Assembly (NCBI GenBank): GCA_963665705.1
Contig: OY762448.1
Location: 5,704,001 to 5,768,000 of the forward strand
Length of the DNA stretch: 64,000 nucleotides
Reading direction: 5' to 3'
Source: Saccharicrinis sp963665705
GTDB lineage: Bacteria > Bacteroidota > Bacteroidia > Bacteroidales > Marinilabiliaceae
Positions within the stretch are counted from its first letter, which is position 1. Every line of letters begins with the position of its first letter. The notes under the pieces are model-generated. The model was not told the DNA's origin. It saw only the letters and a program-made list of their open reading frames with translations, and searched no databases. The position numbers and the translations under genes were made by a program. This document shows positions 10,119-18,563 of the stretch, piece by piece.

Positions 10119-10418
10119 TTAAAGATGACTATTTATTACAGATATTAGATTTATTTTATCAACAACACCAGATTGTTTCCACACTGTTTGTCCATTTTTA
10201 AAAATGGCTAATGTGGGCACTCCTCTTATTTGAAATCTATTAGCAATTTCAGGATTTTTATCCACATCTATCTTTATGATTTTTGCTTTGCCACGGATTT
10301 CCTGAGCAACATCTTTTAGTATTGGACCCTGTACTTTGCAAGGGCCACACCATTCGGCAAAGAAATCAACCAATACTGGTTGATTTGAGTTTATTATGTT
10401 ATTAAAATTTCCTTTCAT
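10119..10418 (-). CDS. Thioredoxin
   Basis: A 99-aa thioredoxin-fold protein with no signal peptide, so cytosolic. It has the canonical redox centre WCGPC (C24, C27), the preceding strand PVLVDFFAEW, and the cis-proline region RGVPTLAIFKNG. The length fits a minimal thioredoxin. It reduces protein disulfides with thioredoxin reductase, which is not encoded here. It is convergent with the oxidoreductase gene and shares its terminator. Confidence 0.93.
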   Translation of the reverse strand: MKGNFNNIINSNQPVLVDFFAEWCGPCKVQGPILKDVAQEIRGKAKIIKIDVDKNPEIANRFQIRGVPTLAIFKNGQTVWKQSGVVDKINLISVINSHL

Positions 10419-10709
10419 AAGTGTATTATCTATATAGTTTAGAAAACCATTTGAGTATAAAATTTCTTAATTAACTGGGAAGTTTCCAAATCATATACCA
10501 CATTTTTTAACTGAGTATGATGTTTTGTGGTTATGTTTTGTTAGTCAGTGAAATAGGCAAGATGTGTATGTGGGTAGTGAGTGTGGTTTAAAAAGGAGAG
10601 TGTGTCATAATGACTTTGTATGTATCTATATATATGACAATGTAGCGTATGAGTTGCTGTATTTGATAAAAAAACCAGATCTCGTATAGCTTTACAAAAT
10701 CCGGTTTAA
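10419..10709. other. Intergenic region upstream of thioredoxin
   Basis: About 290 bases with no convincing ORF. It holds the minus-strand thioredoxin promoter region. Near 10668-10707 there is a weak inverted repeat (AACCAGAT against ATCCGGTT) next to the IS1595 end, possibly a remnant terminator. Nothing else is recognised. Confidence 0.5.
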
Positions 10710-10730
10710 TAAATTTATAGAGGTCAGTAG
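10710..10730 (+). repeat. IS1595 inverted repeat, left
   Basis: 21-bp sequence whose exact reverse complement occurs at 11665-11685. Confidence 0.85.
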
Positions 10731-11624
10731 TTAAGCACCTACTAAATCTTTCTGATTAATTTTGTCAGCTTCCACCATACGGTACATTAAGTTGTTAAAG
10801 ATGTTATCTTTCATTTGTGATCGGTTAATCCTGTAGCAAAACTCATTAAAATATTTATCTATATGCCATTCGCTAACCCAAGAATAGGTTGTTCTAATCC
10901 ACGACTTCACTTGGTGTATCATTGTATGTAAGGCTTTAAAATTCATGCCTCCCATGCTTTCAATCTGTTCTATGTTGTAATCCTTCATCAAAGGGCGATA
11001 ACCTCTCCAACAATCAGTGGTCACACTGGCATCTTGGGATATATGAGCATCAAAAAGCCTTTTAAGTTCTTTCGATGAGTAATTGTTGATTTTCATCGAG
11101 TACATACGTTTTACTTTCCCATCATCGGTAAGCTCAACAGCACATACCGCTTTCTTTTTCTTGCTGTGGTAACTGCGACCAACCTTACCTTCTTCTTTGC
11201 CTCCTACCACAAACTCGTCGATATGTACATTTCCATCCATCGGGTTGTTTCCGCTTGATTGCATCGCTTCCCTAACTTTATGCATGAACAGTCGTGCTGT
11301 TTTTTCAGTCACTCCAATACGTTCTGACATATAGCTTGCAGACAAACTCTTGGTTGAGGTTGACATCTCAAAGCAAATGTAAAAGGCTTTGCGTACTCCA
11401 AATTTCACTTTGTGAAAGAGTGTGTTAGCGGTAGCTGACTCAATATGAGCACACTTGTTGCAGATTCTTCCGTGATGCTTGCGCTGCTGGTAGCCTTGAT
11501 GCCCACATTTAACGCACTTAAAACCTTGGTGTCACTTAATGTTGGCCAAATATTCCAGGCAATCATCATCCGTATGGAAACGATCAGCAAACTCTAGAGC
11601 ATTTTGTCCTTTGAATAATTCCAT
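10731..11624 (-). pseudogene. IS1595-family transposase with nonsense codon
   Basis: Reading from ATG at 11624 the frame gives 30 residues (MELFKGQNALEFADRFHTDD...), then a TGA at 11534-11532. It then continues in the same frame with HQGFKCVKCGH, a second CxxC pair (CNKC), and the ISXO2-type DDE domain down to 10731. The TGA sits directly before HQGF, where this family normally has Trp, so a TGG to TGA change is the simplest explanation. DDE-domain landmarks are NVHIDEFVVGG, TDCWRGY and NEFCYRINR. Nearby genes use TGA as a stop, so read-through is unlikely. Re-initiation after the stop would lose the zinc ribbon. Confidence 0.88.
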
Positions 11625-11664
11625 GTATCCCTTATTTTTACTGGTGGCAAATATAAGTAATTAT

Positions 11665-11685
11665 CTACTGACCTCTATAAATTTA
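11665..11685 (-). repeat. IS1595 inverted repeat, right
   Basis: 21-bp perfect reverse complement of 10710-10730. It lies 40 bp upstream of the transposase start. Confidence 0.85.
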
Positions 11686-11741
11686 ATTTGACTTTCATTA
11701 TTGAATTAATATGATTTCACGTATTTAATGGTTATAAGTTT

Positions 11742-12137
11742 TTATTCGTGGTGTACACCCATTTTATCCATAATGTGTTCAACAACATGGCAATGTTCTT
11801 CCTGAGGGCTAAATAGGATAATATTTGAATCCTCATTTGCAATTACTGTATGACCAGGGGGCCAGTAAAATAAATCACCTGTTACATCTGTTTCTGTTGA
11901 TTTATCGCTGTATACAATAGTAACACTTCCATTTAATATATAACCCCAGTGTGGTGATTGACACATGTCTTCTTTTAAGCCTTCCAGTAAAGGTGAAATA
12001 TCTGTACCTTTCGAAAGTGTGAAAAATTCACCTGCCATTTTTCCATATCCGGTTGAATCACCAAAACCTGTTTTTTGTCTTGCTATAGCTGCAGGTGAAT
12101 CAATTCTTACCGGTACATCTTCTTTTGCAATTTTCAT
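11742..12137 (-). CDS. Cupin-domain protein
   Basis: Small cytosolic beta-barrel protein, about 131 aa. I chose the internal Met at 12137 (MKIAKEDVP) because the 9 residues before it look like untranslated leader. Cupin features are the block SPHWGYILNGSVTIVYSD and the second half GDLFYWPPGHTVI; the C-terminal EEHCHVVEH adds possible metal ligands. The substrate is unknown. It lies just downstream of the FAD-oxidoreductase gene on the same strand and is probably co-expressed, which suggests a small oxidation pathway for a phenolic, sugar or similar compound. Confidence 0.75.
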   Translation of the reverse strand: MKIAKEDVPVRIDSPAAIARQKTGFGDSTGYGKMAGEFFTLSKGTDISPLLEGLKEDMCQSPHWGYILNGSVTIVYSDKSTETDVTGDLFYWPPGHTVIANEDSNIILFSPQEEHCHVVEHIMDKMGVHHE

Positions 12138-12199
12138 AACTAAGAAATTATAATTAATAAACATTCTACTATTATCACTTACACATATTTTCTCATCAT

Positions 12200-13588
12200 T
12201 TATTTAGCTCTGATATTTTGATTTACTCTAAATAAGTTTTCAGGATCATACTTTCCTTTAATTTCAACAAGTCTTTCATAGTTGTGTTGGTAGCAGGCTT
12301 GCACTCGCTCCTGACCTTCTTCCATCATAAAATTAGAATAGGATCCTCCTGCTGAATAGGGGTGCAATGCTTCCCAGTAAGATTTGCACCATGTTGTAAT
12401 TTTTTCTGCGTTTGCAGGATCTGGATCTATGCCTACAATAACACCAGCATATTTAGAATTTCTATAAGCCCAGGGAGTATCAGTATTTCCTACTCTGCTT
12501 GCTGCGCCACTTAAAGGATACATGTGCATTTGAGATAATGGAGTTGGAATATTAGAACCAAATGATAAGTGAGCTGCTCTAATTTCATTCCCTAAATCGT
12601 TAAAATAATCTCCTCTCCAATAAAACTGTAAACCAGGAGGTAATAAACCATCAAATAGAGTTTGTATCGCTGGGTATGGCATTTCTCCAACACCCTCAAA
12701 AATTGGATTTTTATCTCTTACCTCTTGGAAAAGAGTTTCGAATTTATCCTTATCACCTGTATAGCACCATACAATTCCGCAAAACTGTTTCATATGCAAT
12801 GAAGGAGGAAACGGGTCTCCTGGAATAATCATAGTGGCAATAAATCCATTTAGATCCTCTGGAGCATTATGGATAAAGTGATCATACCACTCCATAATTT
12901 CTTCGACTTGTTCAATAGGCCATAGTGTTGGACCTCCAATAATTGTTGTTAATGGATGTGCCTGAAATTTAAATGATGTAACAATACCATAATTTCCTCC
13001 ACCTCCATGGATGGCCCAAAAAAGATCCGGATAATTATCCTTATTGGTGGTTACTAAACTGCCATCAGCCAATACCATATCAGCTTCCAGTAGATTGTCT
13101 ATTGTCAATCCAAATTTTCTACTAAGGTATCCAACACCGCCACCCAAAGTTAATCCTCCTACTCCTGTAGTTGAAATAATCCCTGCAGGAACAGCTAATC
13201 CGTATGAATGAGTTACATGATCAACTTCCCCCCATAAGTTTCCACCGCCTACCCGAACTGTATTATCAGTAGTGTCTACCCTAACATTTTTTATATTTGA
13301 TAAATCAATAACCAAACCATCATCACAAATACCTAGGCCACCACCATTGTGCCCTCCACCTCGTACAGCCAGGAGTAAATTGTTCTCACGGGCAAAATTC
13401 ACTGCATTTTTTACATCTGTTACATCCTGACAATAAGCAATCATGCCAGGTTTTTTGTCTATCATGGCGTTATATACCTTCCGTGATTTTTCGTATTCTT
13501 CATCGTCTTGTATAACCAGTTTTCCTCTTAATTGATTTTTGAATTCATCAATTATAGAATGTTCTAGATTTAAAATAGAATTACGCAT
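12200..13588 (-). CDS. FAD-binding oxidoreductase with BBE domain (berberine-bridge/oligosaccharide-oxidase type)
   Basis: About 462 aa. Start taken at 13588 (MRNSILNLEHS); an upstream Met at 13621 would add 11 unconvincing residues. The PCMH FAD-binding domain is clear: AVRGGGHNGGG, whose His is the usual 8-alpha-histidyl FAD site, and TTGVGGLTLGGGVGYLS. The position that is Cys in bicovalent flavoproteins is Thr/Gly here, so single covalent attachment is likely. The C-terminal BBE motif is NFMMEEGQERVQACYQHNYERL followed by YDPENLFRVNQNI. Such enzymes oxidise alcohols or sugars using O2. No signal peptide is seen. Neighbours are a cupin and a fused regulator. Confidence 0.9.
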   Translation of the reverse strand: MRNSILNLEHSIIDEFKNQLRGKLVIQDDEEYEKSRKVYNAMIDKKPGMIAYCQDVTDVKNAVNFARENNLLLAVRGGGHNGGGLGICDDGLVIDLSNIKNVRVDTTDNTVRVGGGNLWGEVDHVTHSYGLAVPAGIISTTGVGGLTLGGGVGYLSRKFGLTIDNLLEADMVLADGSLVTTNKDNYPDLFWAIHGGGGNYGIVTSFKFQAHPLTTIIGGPTLWPIEQVEEIMEWYDHFIHNAPEDLNGFIATMIIPGDPFPPSLHMKQFCGIVWCYTGDKDKFETLFQEVRDKNPIFEGVGEMPYPAIQTLFDGLLPPGLQFYWRGDYFNDLGNEIRAAHLSFGSNIPTPLSQMHMYPLSGAASRVGNTDTPWAYRNSKYAGVIVGIDPDPANAEKITTWCKSYWEALHPYSAGGSYSNFMMEEGQERVQACYQHNYERLVEIKGKYDPENLFRVNQNIRAK

Positions 13589-13707
13589 GTTAATGTCTTT
13601 TAATTTGCAATATAAATGCAAAAATATAGGGCGGACTATTAAATTTAAATCAAAGACTGGTAATTCTGGTTCATTATCTAATGAAGTGTATTTTATAAGA
13701 GTAAAAA

Positions 13708-14814
13708 CTATTGAGATATCGTTTCAATATAGATGGAAGGAATCGTGCCGTATCTTTTTTTAAAACATTTTGAAAAATATGAAGGACTACTGAAGCCTGT
13801 TTCAAAAGCAATCTCTGAAATATTTTTATTTTTTTGATTCATGAGTTGTAAGGCAACAGAAAGTTTGAATTCTTTGACAAGATCATTAGGTGAAATCTGT
13901 GTTATAGCAACAATTCTTCTGTATAACTGTGATTTACTAACTCCTATTTCTTTTGCTAAATCATCAACGGTAAAACCTTGAGTATTTAGGGATGCATTCA
14001 TTTTAAATAGAAGACGATTTATAAAAGATTCTTCCTGTTGTGTCAGTACTTTTATTTCGGGTGAGTTGTTATTAATATTAAATCCCTCTTTATGGTAATG
14101 ATCTGCAACTTCTGTGGATATCATTATTTTATTATGAAAAGAGATAAAACATAAGTTATTGGCAATGTTGGTGGTTTCTCCAAAGAAATCATTACTATTC
14201 TCAATTGGACTACCTGAGCTAATACCAATTTTTATATGATTTTGGGTATAATTATCTTCATTAAGTAGTGATTTACGAATTTCCATAGCATAAAGGGTGG
14301 CTTGTTTTGCAGAAGAAAAGGAGCATAATAAATTTTTATTTTCATCTTCAACTAATTTACCTCCGCCAAATTGGGTTAGTTTGTTTTGTAATAAACTATA
14401 GTGCTTTTGAGATTCAATGGAATTGTTTTGAATTGATAGTATTTGATCTTTTTTAGAGTATTTAATATGAATGGATAATATTACTCTAAATGCTGATTCA
14501 TTAAGAAAAACATTCTTGTCTTCCTTTAATATTTTAGGATCTTCCATTCTGCCTAGAAAAGATTCCACTATCTGACTATTGACTTCAATAACCTGATGAG
14601 GAACTAATCCATGTGCATTTTTATGCATTTCAGAAACAGCTTCTTTGTTTGGGGCTTCTATTAAACAAAAAGCTGTTTGTCTTTCTTCATCAAACCAATA
14701 AGTTAATGCACGGCATCCATATATATGTTGAATTTCTAAATCTTTTTGATGTGCCTCAGCTACATCTTGAGCCGTAACTCCTGGTAGGTTGTGGCGATCC
14801 ATGTATATAGGCAT
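13708..14814 (-). CDS. DUF4242 / cyclase-like / AraC fusion regulator
   Basis: A 368-aa regulator with three parts. The N-terminus (1-93, MPIYMDRHNLPGVTAQDV, HIYGCRALTYWFDEERQTAF) matches the DUF4242 or SCO4226-like nickel-binding family. The middle (about 110-245) resembles a degenerate class III nucleotidyl cyclase fold: IKIGISSGSPIE and NDFFGETTNIANNLC parallel the GISSG...GxxVNxAARL pattern, but catalytic Asp residues are not obvious, so it is probably a sensor. The C-terminus (about 270-368) is an AraC HTH pair (GFTVDDLAKEIGVSKSQLYRRI and ISEIAFETGFSSPSYFSKCF). It probably controls the cupin/FAD-oxidoreductase genes downstream on the same strand. Confidence 0.8.
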   Translation of the reverse strand: MPIYMDRHNLPGVTAQDVAEAHQKDLEIQHIYGCRALTYWFDEERQTAFCLIEAPNKEAVSEMHKNAHGLVPHQVIEVNSQIVESFLGRMEDPKILKEDKNVFLNESAFRVILSIHIKYSKKDQILSIQNNSIESQKHYSLLQNKLTQFGGGKLVEDENKNLLCSFSSAKQATLYAMEIRKSLLNEDNYTQNHIKIGISSGSPIENSNDFFGETTNIANNLCFISFHNKIMISTEVADHYHKEGFNINNNSPEIKVLTQQEESFINRLLFKMNASLNTQGFTVDDLAKEIGVSKSQLYRRIVAITQISPNDLVKEFKLSVALQLMNQKNKNISEIAFETGFSSPSYFSKCFKKRYGTIPSIYIETISQ

Positions 14815-15090
14815 AGTATTAATATTTAGAGGTTATATACTTTTAAAGAAAAATACAACTAGTACATATCTTGATTGGTATATAATATAGTTATTTTAAA
14901 CCAATAAGTAAACCCCTGTAGTTAGAGCTCTATAATTATGTATAAATAGTCCTAGTATCGGTGTGTAGATAAATCAAACGAAAAGATTATTCTTATTTAA
15001 CAGTATTGGAAGTTGTTTTTCTATTTCGTTACCTCTGTTATTGGATCAACTGATTTTTTATTTTGAAGTAGTTTGTGTTTTAAACGAAAA
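14815..15090. other. Intergenic region left of element I
   Basis: About 275 AT-rich bases with no supported gene. It contains the minus-strand promoter region of the fusion regulator and, at its right end, the chromosomal sequence that bordered the tRNA-Met terminator before integration. Confidence 0.5.
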
Positions 15091-15121
15091 AAGCCACTAA
15101 CAGATTGACTGAAAGTGGCTT
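15091..15121 (-). terminator. Ancestral tRNA-Met terminator (left junction)
   Basis: 8-bp stem AAGCCACT / AGTGGCTT (15091-15098 with 15114-15121) flanked by an A-run that is a T-run on the minus strand. It lies 6 bp beyond the leftmost copy of the tRNA 3' end, where the terminator of the original minus-strand tRNA gene would be. Confidence 0.7.
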
Positions 15122-15127
15122 TATGTA

Positions 15128-15172
15128 GTGGGCCCACCTGGGCTCGAACCAGGGACCACCTGATTATGAGTC
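15128..15172 (-). other. Attachment site, left end of element I (tRNA-Met 3' fragment)
   Basis: 45 bp identical to 49936-49980, covering the tRNA-Met discriminator base, acceptor 3' strand, T arm, variable loop and anticodon loop. Identity stops right after the anticodon stem begins. This is the displaced chromosomal 3' end of the tRNA gene, not a functional tRNA. Confidence 0.93.
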
Positions 15173-15183
15173 GTAATGATTCA

Positions 15184-15323
15184 GTTTTCATCTTTTATCA
15201 TCTAGTAACATCTTGTCCCCAGATTGATTGCATTTCAAGATATTTCGTCACAAATATTCCATTTCGGTTTTCATCTTTTATCATCTGTTCTCTCCTTTTG
15301 TATGCAAATTGTATGTGAATATT
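15184..15323. promoter_or_regulatory. Candidate integrase/excisionase arm sites, left end of element I
   Basis: A 20-bp perfect direct repeat (15184-15203 and 15267-15286, core TTTTCATCTTTTATCATC), followed at 15300-15323 by the pair GTATGCAAATTGTATGTGAA. The second motif recurs in related form just inside the other three element ends (32011, 32232 and 49870), as expected for recombinase binding sites. Confidence 0.6.
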
Positions 15324-15423
15324 CTACAACTAGTAAATGCCAAAACACAGTAAAAAAATTAATATTTCTCTTTATACGCCAAGACTGATATACATCAATT
15401 CTAGGACAAAAAATAAATTTTAA

Positions 15424-15523
15424 TAACTTTGAATCGGACTTGTAGTTTATGTAAGGTTAAAACACCATTTATGGGGAACCCGGTTCAACTCCGGGCTTGT
15501 AATGCGCACCTTGGTGCGCATTA
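15424..15523 (+). promoter_or_regulatory. Promoter and structured leader before HEPN gene
   Basis: A -7 box TAACTTTG at 15424-15431 is followed by two hairpins. 15479-15495 forms CCCGG-loop-CCGGG with a TTCAACT loop like a tRNA T arm. 15500-15523 is a perfect 10-bp stem TAATGCGCAC / GTGCGCATTA with a 4-nt loop. The HEPN ATG is 22 bp further on. The hairpins may act as an attenuator or be a small RNA; no -33 box is obvious. Confidence 0.45.
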
Positions 15524-15545
15524 TAAGCCTTGAAAACTTTTCAGT

Positions 15546-16274
15546 ATGATAGAAATCTATAGGGCTTCGGTAGATAATGTTAGAGAATTAAGAACAAGTC
15601 GAAAGAAATTAAAAAGACTTATTAATTTAACTATCAAAAACAAACAGAAAGACTACCTCCCAATTTTAACAAAAAACTTTGCGCTTTTATATTCTGCTTT
15701 TGCAGAAACTTGCTTTTTAAAGATGATTCACACTCCTCATGGTTTCAATGCAGATGAAATAAAACAGATCACTTTTAAATATCCTAGCGCTCAAAATAAT
15801 GACACTCAGAATAATCTTGAAGAAAAGTGGAGCAAATGTCTAGAGTTGGCATTTAAGCGCATTAATAATAATAGTGGGGAGTTTTATAATAAGAAACAAA
15901 CATTACATAGGCTGGTTCAGAATTATGTTGTTAAACCAAGTAAAATTAGAAATAAGATTGCCCATGGCCAGTGGAAAGTAGCCTTAAACTCGAAAAACTC
16001 ATCCACAAATCAAGAAGCTACATCTTCCATTAAAGACCTTGACTTTGTTAAAGTTGACATTCTATTTGAAATTTATGAAAAAATCGGGCAGGTTGTAGAA
16101 GATCTAATAGAATCTCCTTATAAAGCTCATTTTAATGACTACTATAGTCATTTGGCTGAACTTGAAGAATTAGTAGAAAAAACTAAGGCATGGACTTTTG
16201 AATCAAAAACGAAAATTCTAGAAGAAAAATTCAAAAAGCAAGAACAAAACAAAAAGAAATACGAAGCGCAGTGA
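15546..16274 (+). CDS. HEPN-like protein with RNxxxH motif
   Basis: A 242-aa soluble, mostly helical protein. It contains IRNKIAHGQWKVALN, the RN-x3-H signature (R135, H140) of HEPN-superfamily RNases found in toxins and anti-phage systems. The N-terminal half (LTKNFALLYSAFAETCFLKMIHTP) fits the first HEPN helices. The last 40 residues are a Lys/Glu-rich coiled coil. No cognate nucleotidyltransferase antitoxin is adjacent; the downstream DNA is an IS66 insertion, which may have separated it from a partner. A role in abortive-infection RNA cleavage is inferred from the motif and the element context only. Confidence 0.65.
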   Translation: MIEIYRASVDNVRELRTSRKKLKRLINLTIKNKQKDYLPILTKNFALLYSAFAETCFLKMIHTPHGFNADEIKQITFKYPSAQNNDTQNNLEEKWSKCLELAFKRINNNSGEFYNKKQTLHRLVQNYVVKPSKIRNKIAHGQWKVALNSKNSSTNQEATSSIKDLDFVKVDILFEIYEKIGQVVEDLIESPYKAHFNDYYSHLAELEELVEKTKAWTFESKTKILEEKFKKQEQNKKKYEAQ

Positions 16275-16356
16275 TATGTTCGATGAGTTATAGCATTTTC
16301 AAATATAATGTATAGAACTATACTATTACAAATTAAGATTCATTTACCCATATTTC
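16275..16356. other. Short spacer left of IS66-1, including target duplication
   Basis: Ends in the 8-bp target duplication CATATTTC (16349-16356), repeated exactly at 18424-18431. Rejoining the two sides creates a plus-strand frame from ATG 16308 into 18424-18658, but that frame overlaps the end of the dCTP-deaminase-like gene antisense, so I do not call it a gene. Confidence 0.6.
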
Positions 16357-16441
16357 GTAAGCGTCTCCACGATAACGTATAGTTTTATGTGATAAAACTT
16401 TGAAGCTTTGTATCCTTATTTTTCACATCAAAGGATACATT

Positions 16442-16804
16442 ATGGTTTTTAATTTCACAGAGGATACACGTTTTTACTTTTTTCACGAACCCGTTGATAT
16501 GCGAAAAGGAATTCATTCACTTTATCACCTGGTAAAAACTTCAGGAAATATGAATGCGCTCAATGGTGATGGTTATGTCTTCATTGGCAGGACTCGAAAA
16601 TCTATCAAGGTACTAAGATGGCAAAGAGAAGGATTTGTTCTTTATAACAAGAAACTGGAATTAGGATGTTATACACTTCCACAACAGTTAAGAGACGGTG
16701 CTTTTACTGAGCTTGAACAGGATATTTTAGACAAAATGGTAAATTGCGTAAAGCACAAAAGTAGTTCTAATGAATTACGGATAAAAGCCCAGTTAACACT
16801 CTAA
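16442..16804 (+). CDS. tnpB: IS66 accessory protein TnpB (Orf2)
   Basis: About 120 aa from ATG 16442 (MVFNFTEDTRFYFFHEPVDMRKG). Family marks are VDMRKGIHSLYHLV, DGYVFIGRTRKSIKVLRWQREGFVLYNKKLE-type sequence and the C-terminal basic tail. An upstream Met at 16400 would add 14 residues lying in the IS end region and is unlikely. TnpB is needed for IS66 transposition, but its biochemical role is not settled. Confidence 0.92.
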   Translation: MVFNFTEDTRFYFFHEPVDMRKGIHSLYHLVKTSGNMNALNGDGYVFIGRTRKSIKVLRWQREGFVLYNKKLELGCYTLPQQLRDGAFTELEQDILDKMVNCVKHKSSSNELRIKAQLTL

Positions 16805-16877
16805 TACATAGTGACAAAAGACGAAAATAGTGCGAATTTTTCATGGTAAAATCGCACTATTTTCGTATCTTTATGCC

Positions 16878-18350
16878 ATGACAGACAGGGAGTTAGCCAT
16901 ATTATTACAGCAGCAGGTTTCAGAATTAACAGTTACAATTGTTTCTTTAACAAAAACCATAGAAGAGCAATCTAAAGAGCTAACAGCCCTAAAGGAGGCT
17001 ATCTTAGAGAAGGATAAAGATAGCGCACATCTGAAGCGCTTTGCGAATATTAACCTTCCTAAAAAGACCGAAAAACGAAAGAATACAACACCTGTACCTG
17101 CGAATACACCTAAAGCTCCCACTCCCAAACAAAGAGGTAATAATGGAGCCAAAAGAAAAGTATACGATAATATCGAAGAGCTTGTAGAAGAAGTTATGCC
17201 GTCCGATGCTAGCTTTGACGAAAAGGCTGCTGTTTACCTGTTTTACCGCGATGTGATAAGATATGAGTATATTCCACCTCGTCTTATCAAACATATTTAC
17301 CGCTGTAAAAAATATAGAATGGGTGATGATTTTTTCGAGGGCAGAGCCCCTATGACTCCTTTCATGAATTCTAATTTTGACAGCTCGTTACTGGCACACC
17401 TTATTCAACAAAGATATGTGTATAGCTTGCCAGTTGAACGCATCAATAAATACCTAAATGAGATGGGCATTGACATGCCTAAGGCAACCACTCATGGATT
17501 AATTGAAAAATCAGCAGGGTTACTTGATAGATTAATGCCAGTACTCAAAAATGCTATTTTAGCTGATTCCTATATTCATTTTGACGAAACCTACCATACG
17601 ATATTAGGTGGTGACAAAGGAAGTCGCAAGGGCTACTTTTGGAGTGCTTTTTCTCACCAAAACAATTTAATACAGTTCATTTATGAAAATGGTTCACGAA
17701 GCAAGACGGTGTTCACGGATTATCTACCTAGGGATTATAAAGGTGTGGTACAGACTGACGGATATAGTTCTTACAAAGTATTAGAGGGATGGGATTATCC
17801 CAAGGCAATACGCTTAGGTTGTGTTCAACACTGCAAAAGAAAATTTATAGAAATTCAGGAGCAACCCGAAGCACAAGAAGTTATTGATCTATACAATCAA
17901 TTTTATATCATCCGTAAGAAAAAGCCAAAAGAAAAATGGAAAGAGGCTTCCCTAAAAGTATACAAGAAGTTAGAAAATAAACTCAGAGACATAGAAAGAG
18001 ATTCCGGGGTATTGCCTAACCACATATTAACTAAAGCTGCAGCTTACTGCCTGAATGAACTAGAGTCCATATACAACATCATCATATCTACCGAATACGA
18101 TCTGGATAATAATATAATTGAACGACCTATGCGCTATATCAGCCTTAGTCGTCGTAATTCACTTTTTTGTGGTTCTAATGCAGGGGCCACCAGAACAGCT
18201 ACACTTTATTCTCTAGCTATATCATGTAGATTGAATAATATAAATACATTTTCCTACTTCAAGGATGTTATGCAGCGTTTAGCAGAAAGTCCAACAATGA
18301 CAAATGAACAATTACGCAACTTGCTTCCTGATAGGTGGGCGGATCAATAA
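16878..18350 (+). CDS. tnpC: IS66 transposase TnpC
   Basis: About 490 aa from ATG 16878 (MTDRELAILLQQQVSELT); the longer frame from 16830 starts in the promoter region. N-terminal leucine-rich coiled coil (about 5-50), a zinc-binding/linker region (here lacking clear CxxC), then the DDE domain: DSYIHFDETYHT (first Asp), VVQTDGYSSYKV (second Asp) and NIIERPMRYISLSRRNSLFCGSNAGA (Glu region). It has the full family length with no frameshift, so it is probably competent if TnpB suffices. A hairpin-like sequence with a T-run follows the stop within the IS. Confidence 0.94.
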   Translation: MTDRELAILLQQQVSELTVTIVSLTKTIEEQSKELTALKEAILEKDKDSAHLKRFANINLPKKTEKRKNTTPVPANTPKAPTPKQRGNNGAKRKVYDNIEELVEEVMPSDASFDEKAAVYLFYRDVIRYEYIPPRLIKHIYRCKKYRMGDDFFEGRAPMTPFMNSNFDSSLLAHLIQQRYVYSLPVERINKYLNEMGIDMPKATTHGLIEKSAGLLDRLMPVLKNAILADSYIHFDETYHTILGGDKGSRKGYFWSAFSHQNNLIQFIYENGSRSKTVFTDYLPRDYKGVVQTDGYSSYKVLEGWDYPKAIRLGCVQHCKRKFIEIQEQPEAQEVIDLYNQFYIIRKKKPKEKWKEASLKVYKKLENKLRDIERDSGVLPNHILTKAAAYCLNELESIYNIIISTEYDLDNNIIERPMRYISLSRRNSLFCGSNAGATRTATLYSLAISCRLNNINTFSYFKDVMQRLAESPTMTNEQLRNLLPDRWADQ

Positions 18351-18563
18351 TAAAAAACGCCACATCAAAATAACGAATCAATTTGATGGGGCTTTTTTTG
18401 AGGGGCGACGCGGAGACGGATACCATATTTCTTGGCAACAGAACTATTTCAAAAAATTTACCTGCTAAATTCTTAATGAAAATTTATCCTCAATATCAAT
18501 TAGAGCAAAACAATTCAGCAGCACAAGCAATTGAAGTCAGTCTACAAACTCTACATAAATTGT

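Larger units (their letters stand above)
10710..11685 (-). mobile_element. IS1595-family insertion sequence (inactive copy)
   Basis: About 976 bp bounded by perfect 21-bp inverted repeats (10710-10730 and 11665-11685, motif CTATAGAGGTCAGTAG-like in opposite orientations). It encloses one transposase gene that carries an in-frame stop. I could not find a clean 8-bp target duplication, so the true tips may extend a few bases beyond the repeats or the duplication has decayed. Confidence 0.82.
16357..18423 (+). mobile_element. IS66-family insertion sequence 1 (tnpB + tnpC only)
   Basis: 2067 bp with imperfect terminal repeats GTAAGCGTCTCCACG (16357-16371) and its near-complement CGCGGAGACGGATAC (18409-18423, 12 of 15 matching). 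A perfect 8-bp target duplication CATATTTC (16349-16356 and 18424-18431) confirms the boundaries. Only Orf2 (TnpB) and the DDE transposase TnpC are present. There is no room for tnpA upstream, so this is either a tnpA-less subtype or a deletion derivative. Both genes look intact. Confidence 0.95.

Noticed and set aside
15128..15172. tRNA gene at the left junction
   Set aside because: Only the 3' 45 bp are present; D arm and acceptor 5' strand are missing. It is an att fragment.
15479..15495. tRNA remnant with T-arm-like hairpin
   Set aside because: No acceptor or anticodon arm can be folded around it; kept only as a leader hairpin.
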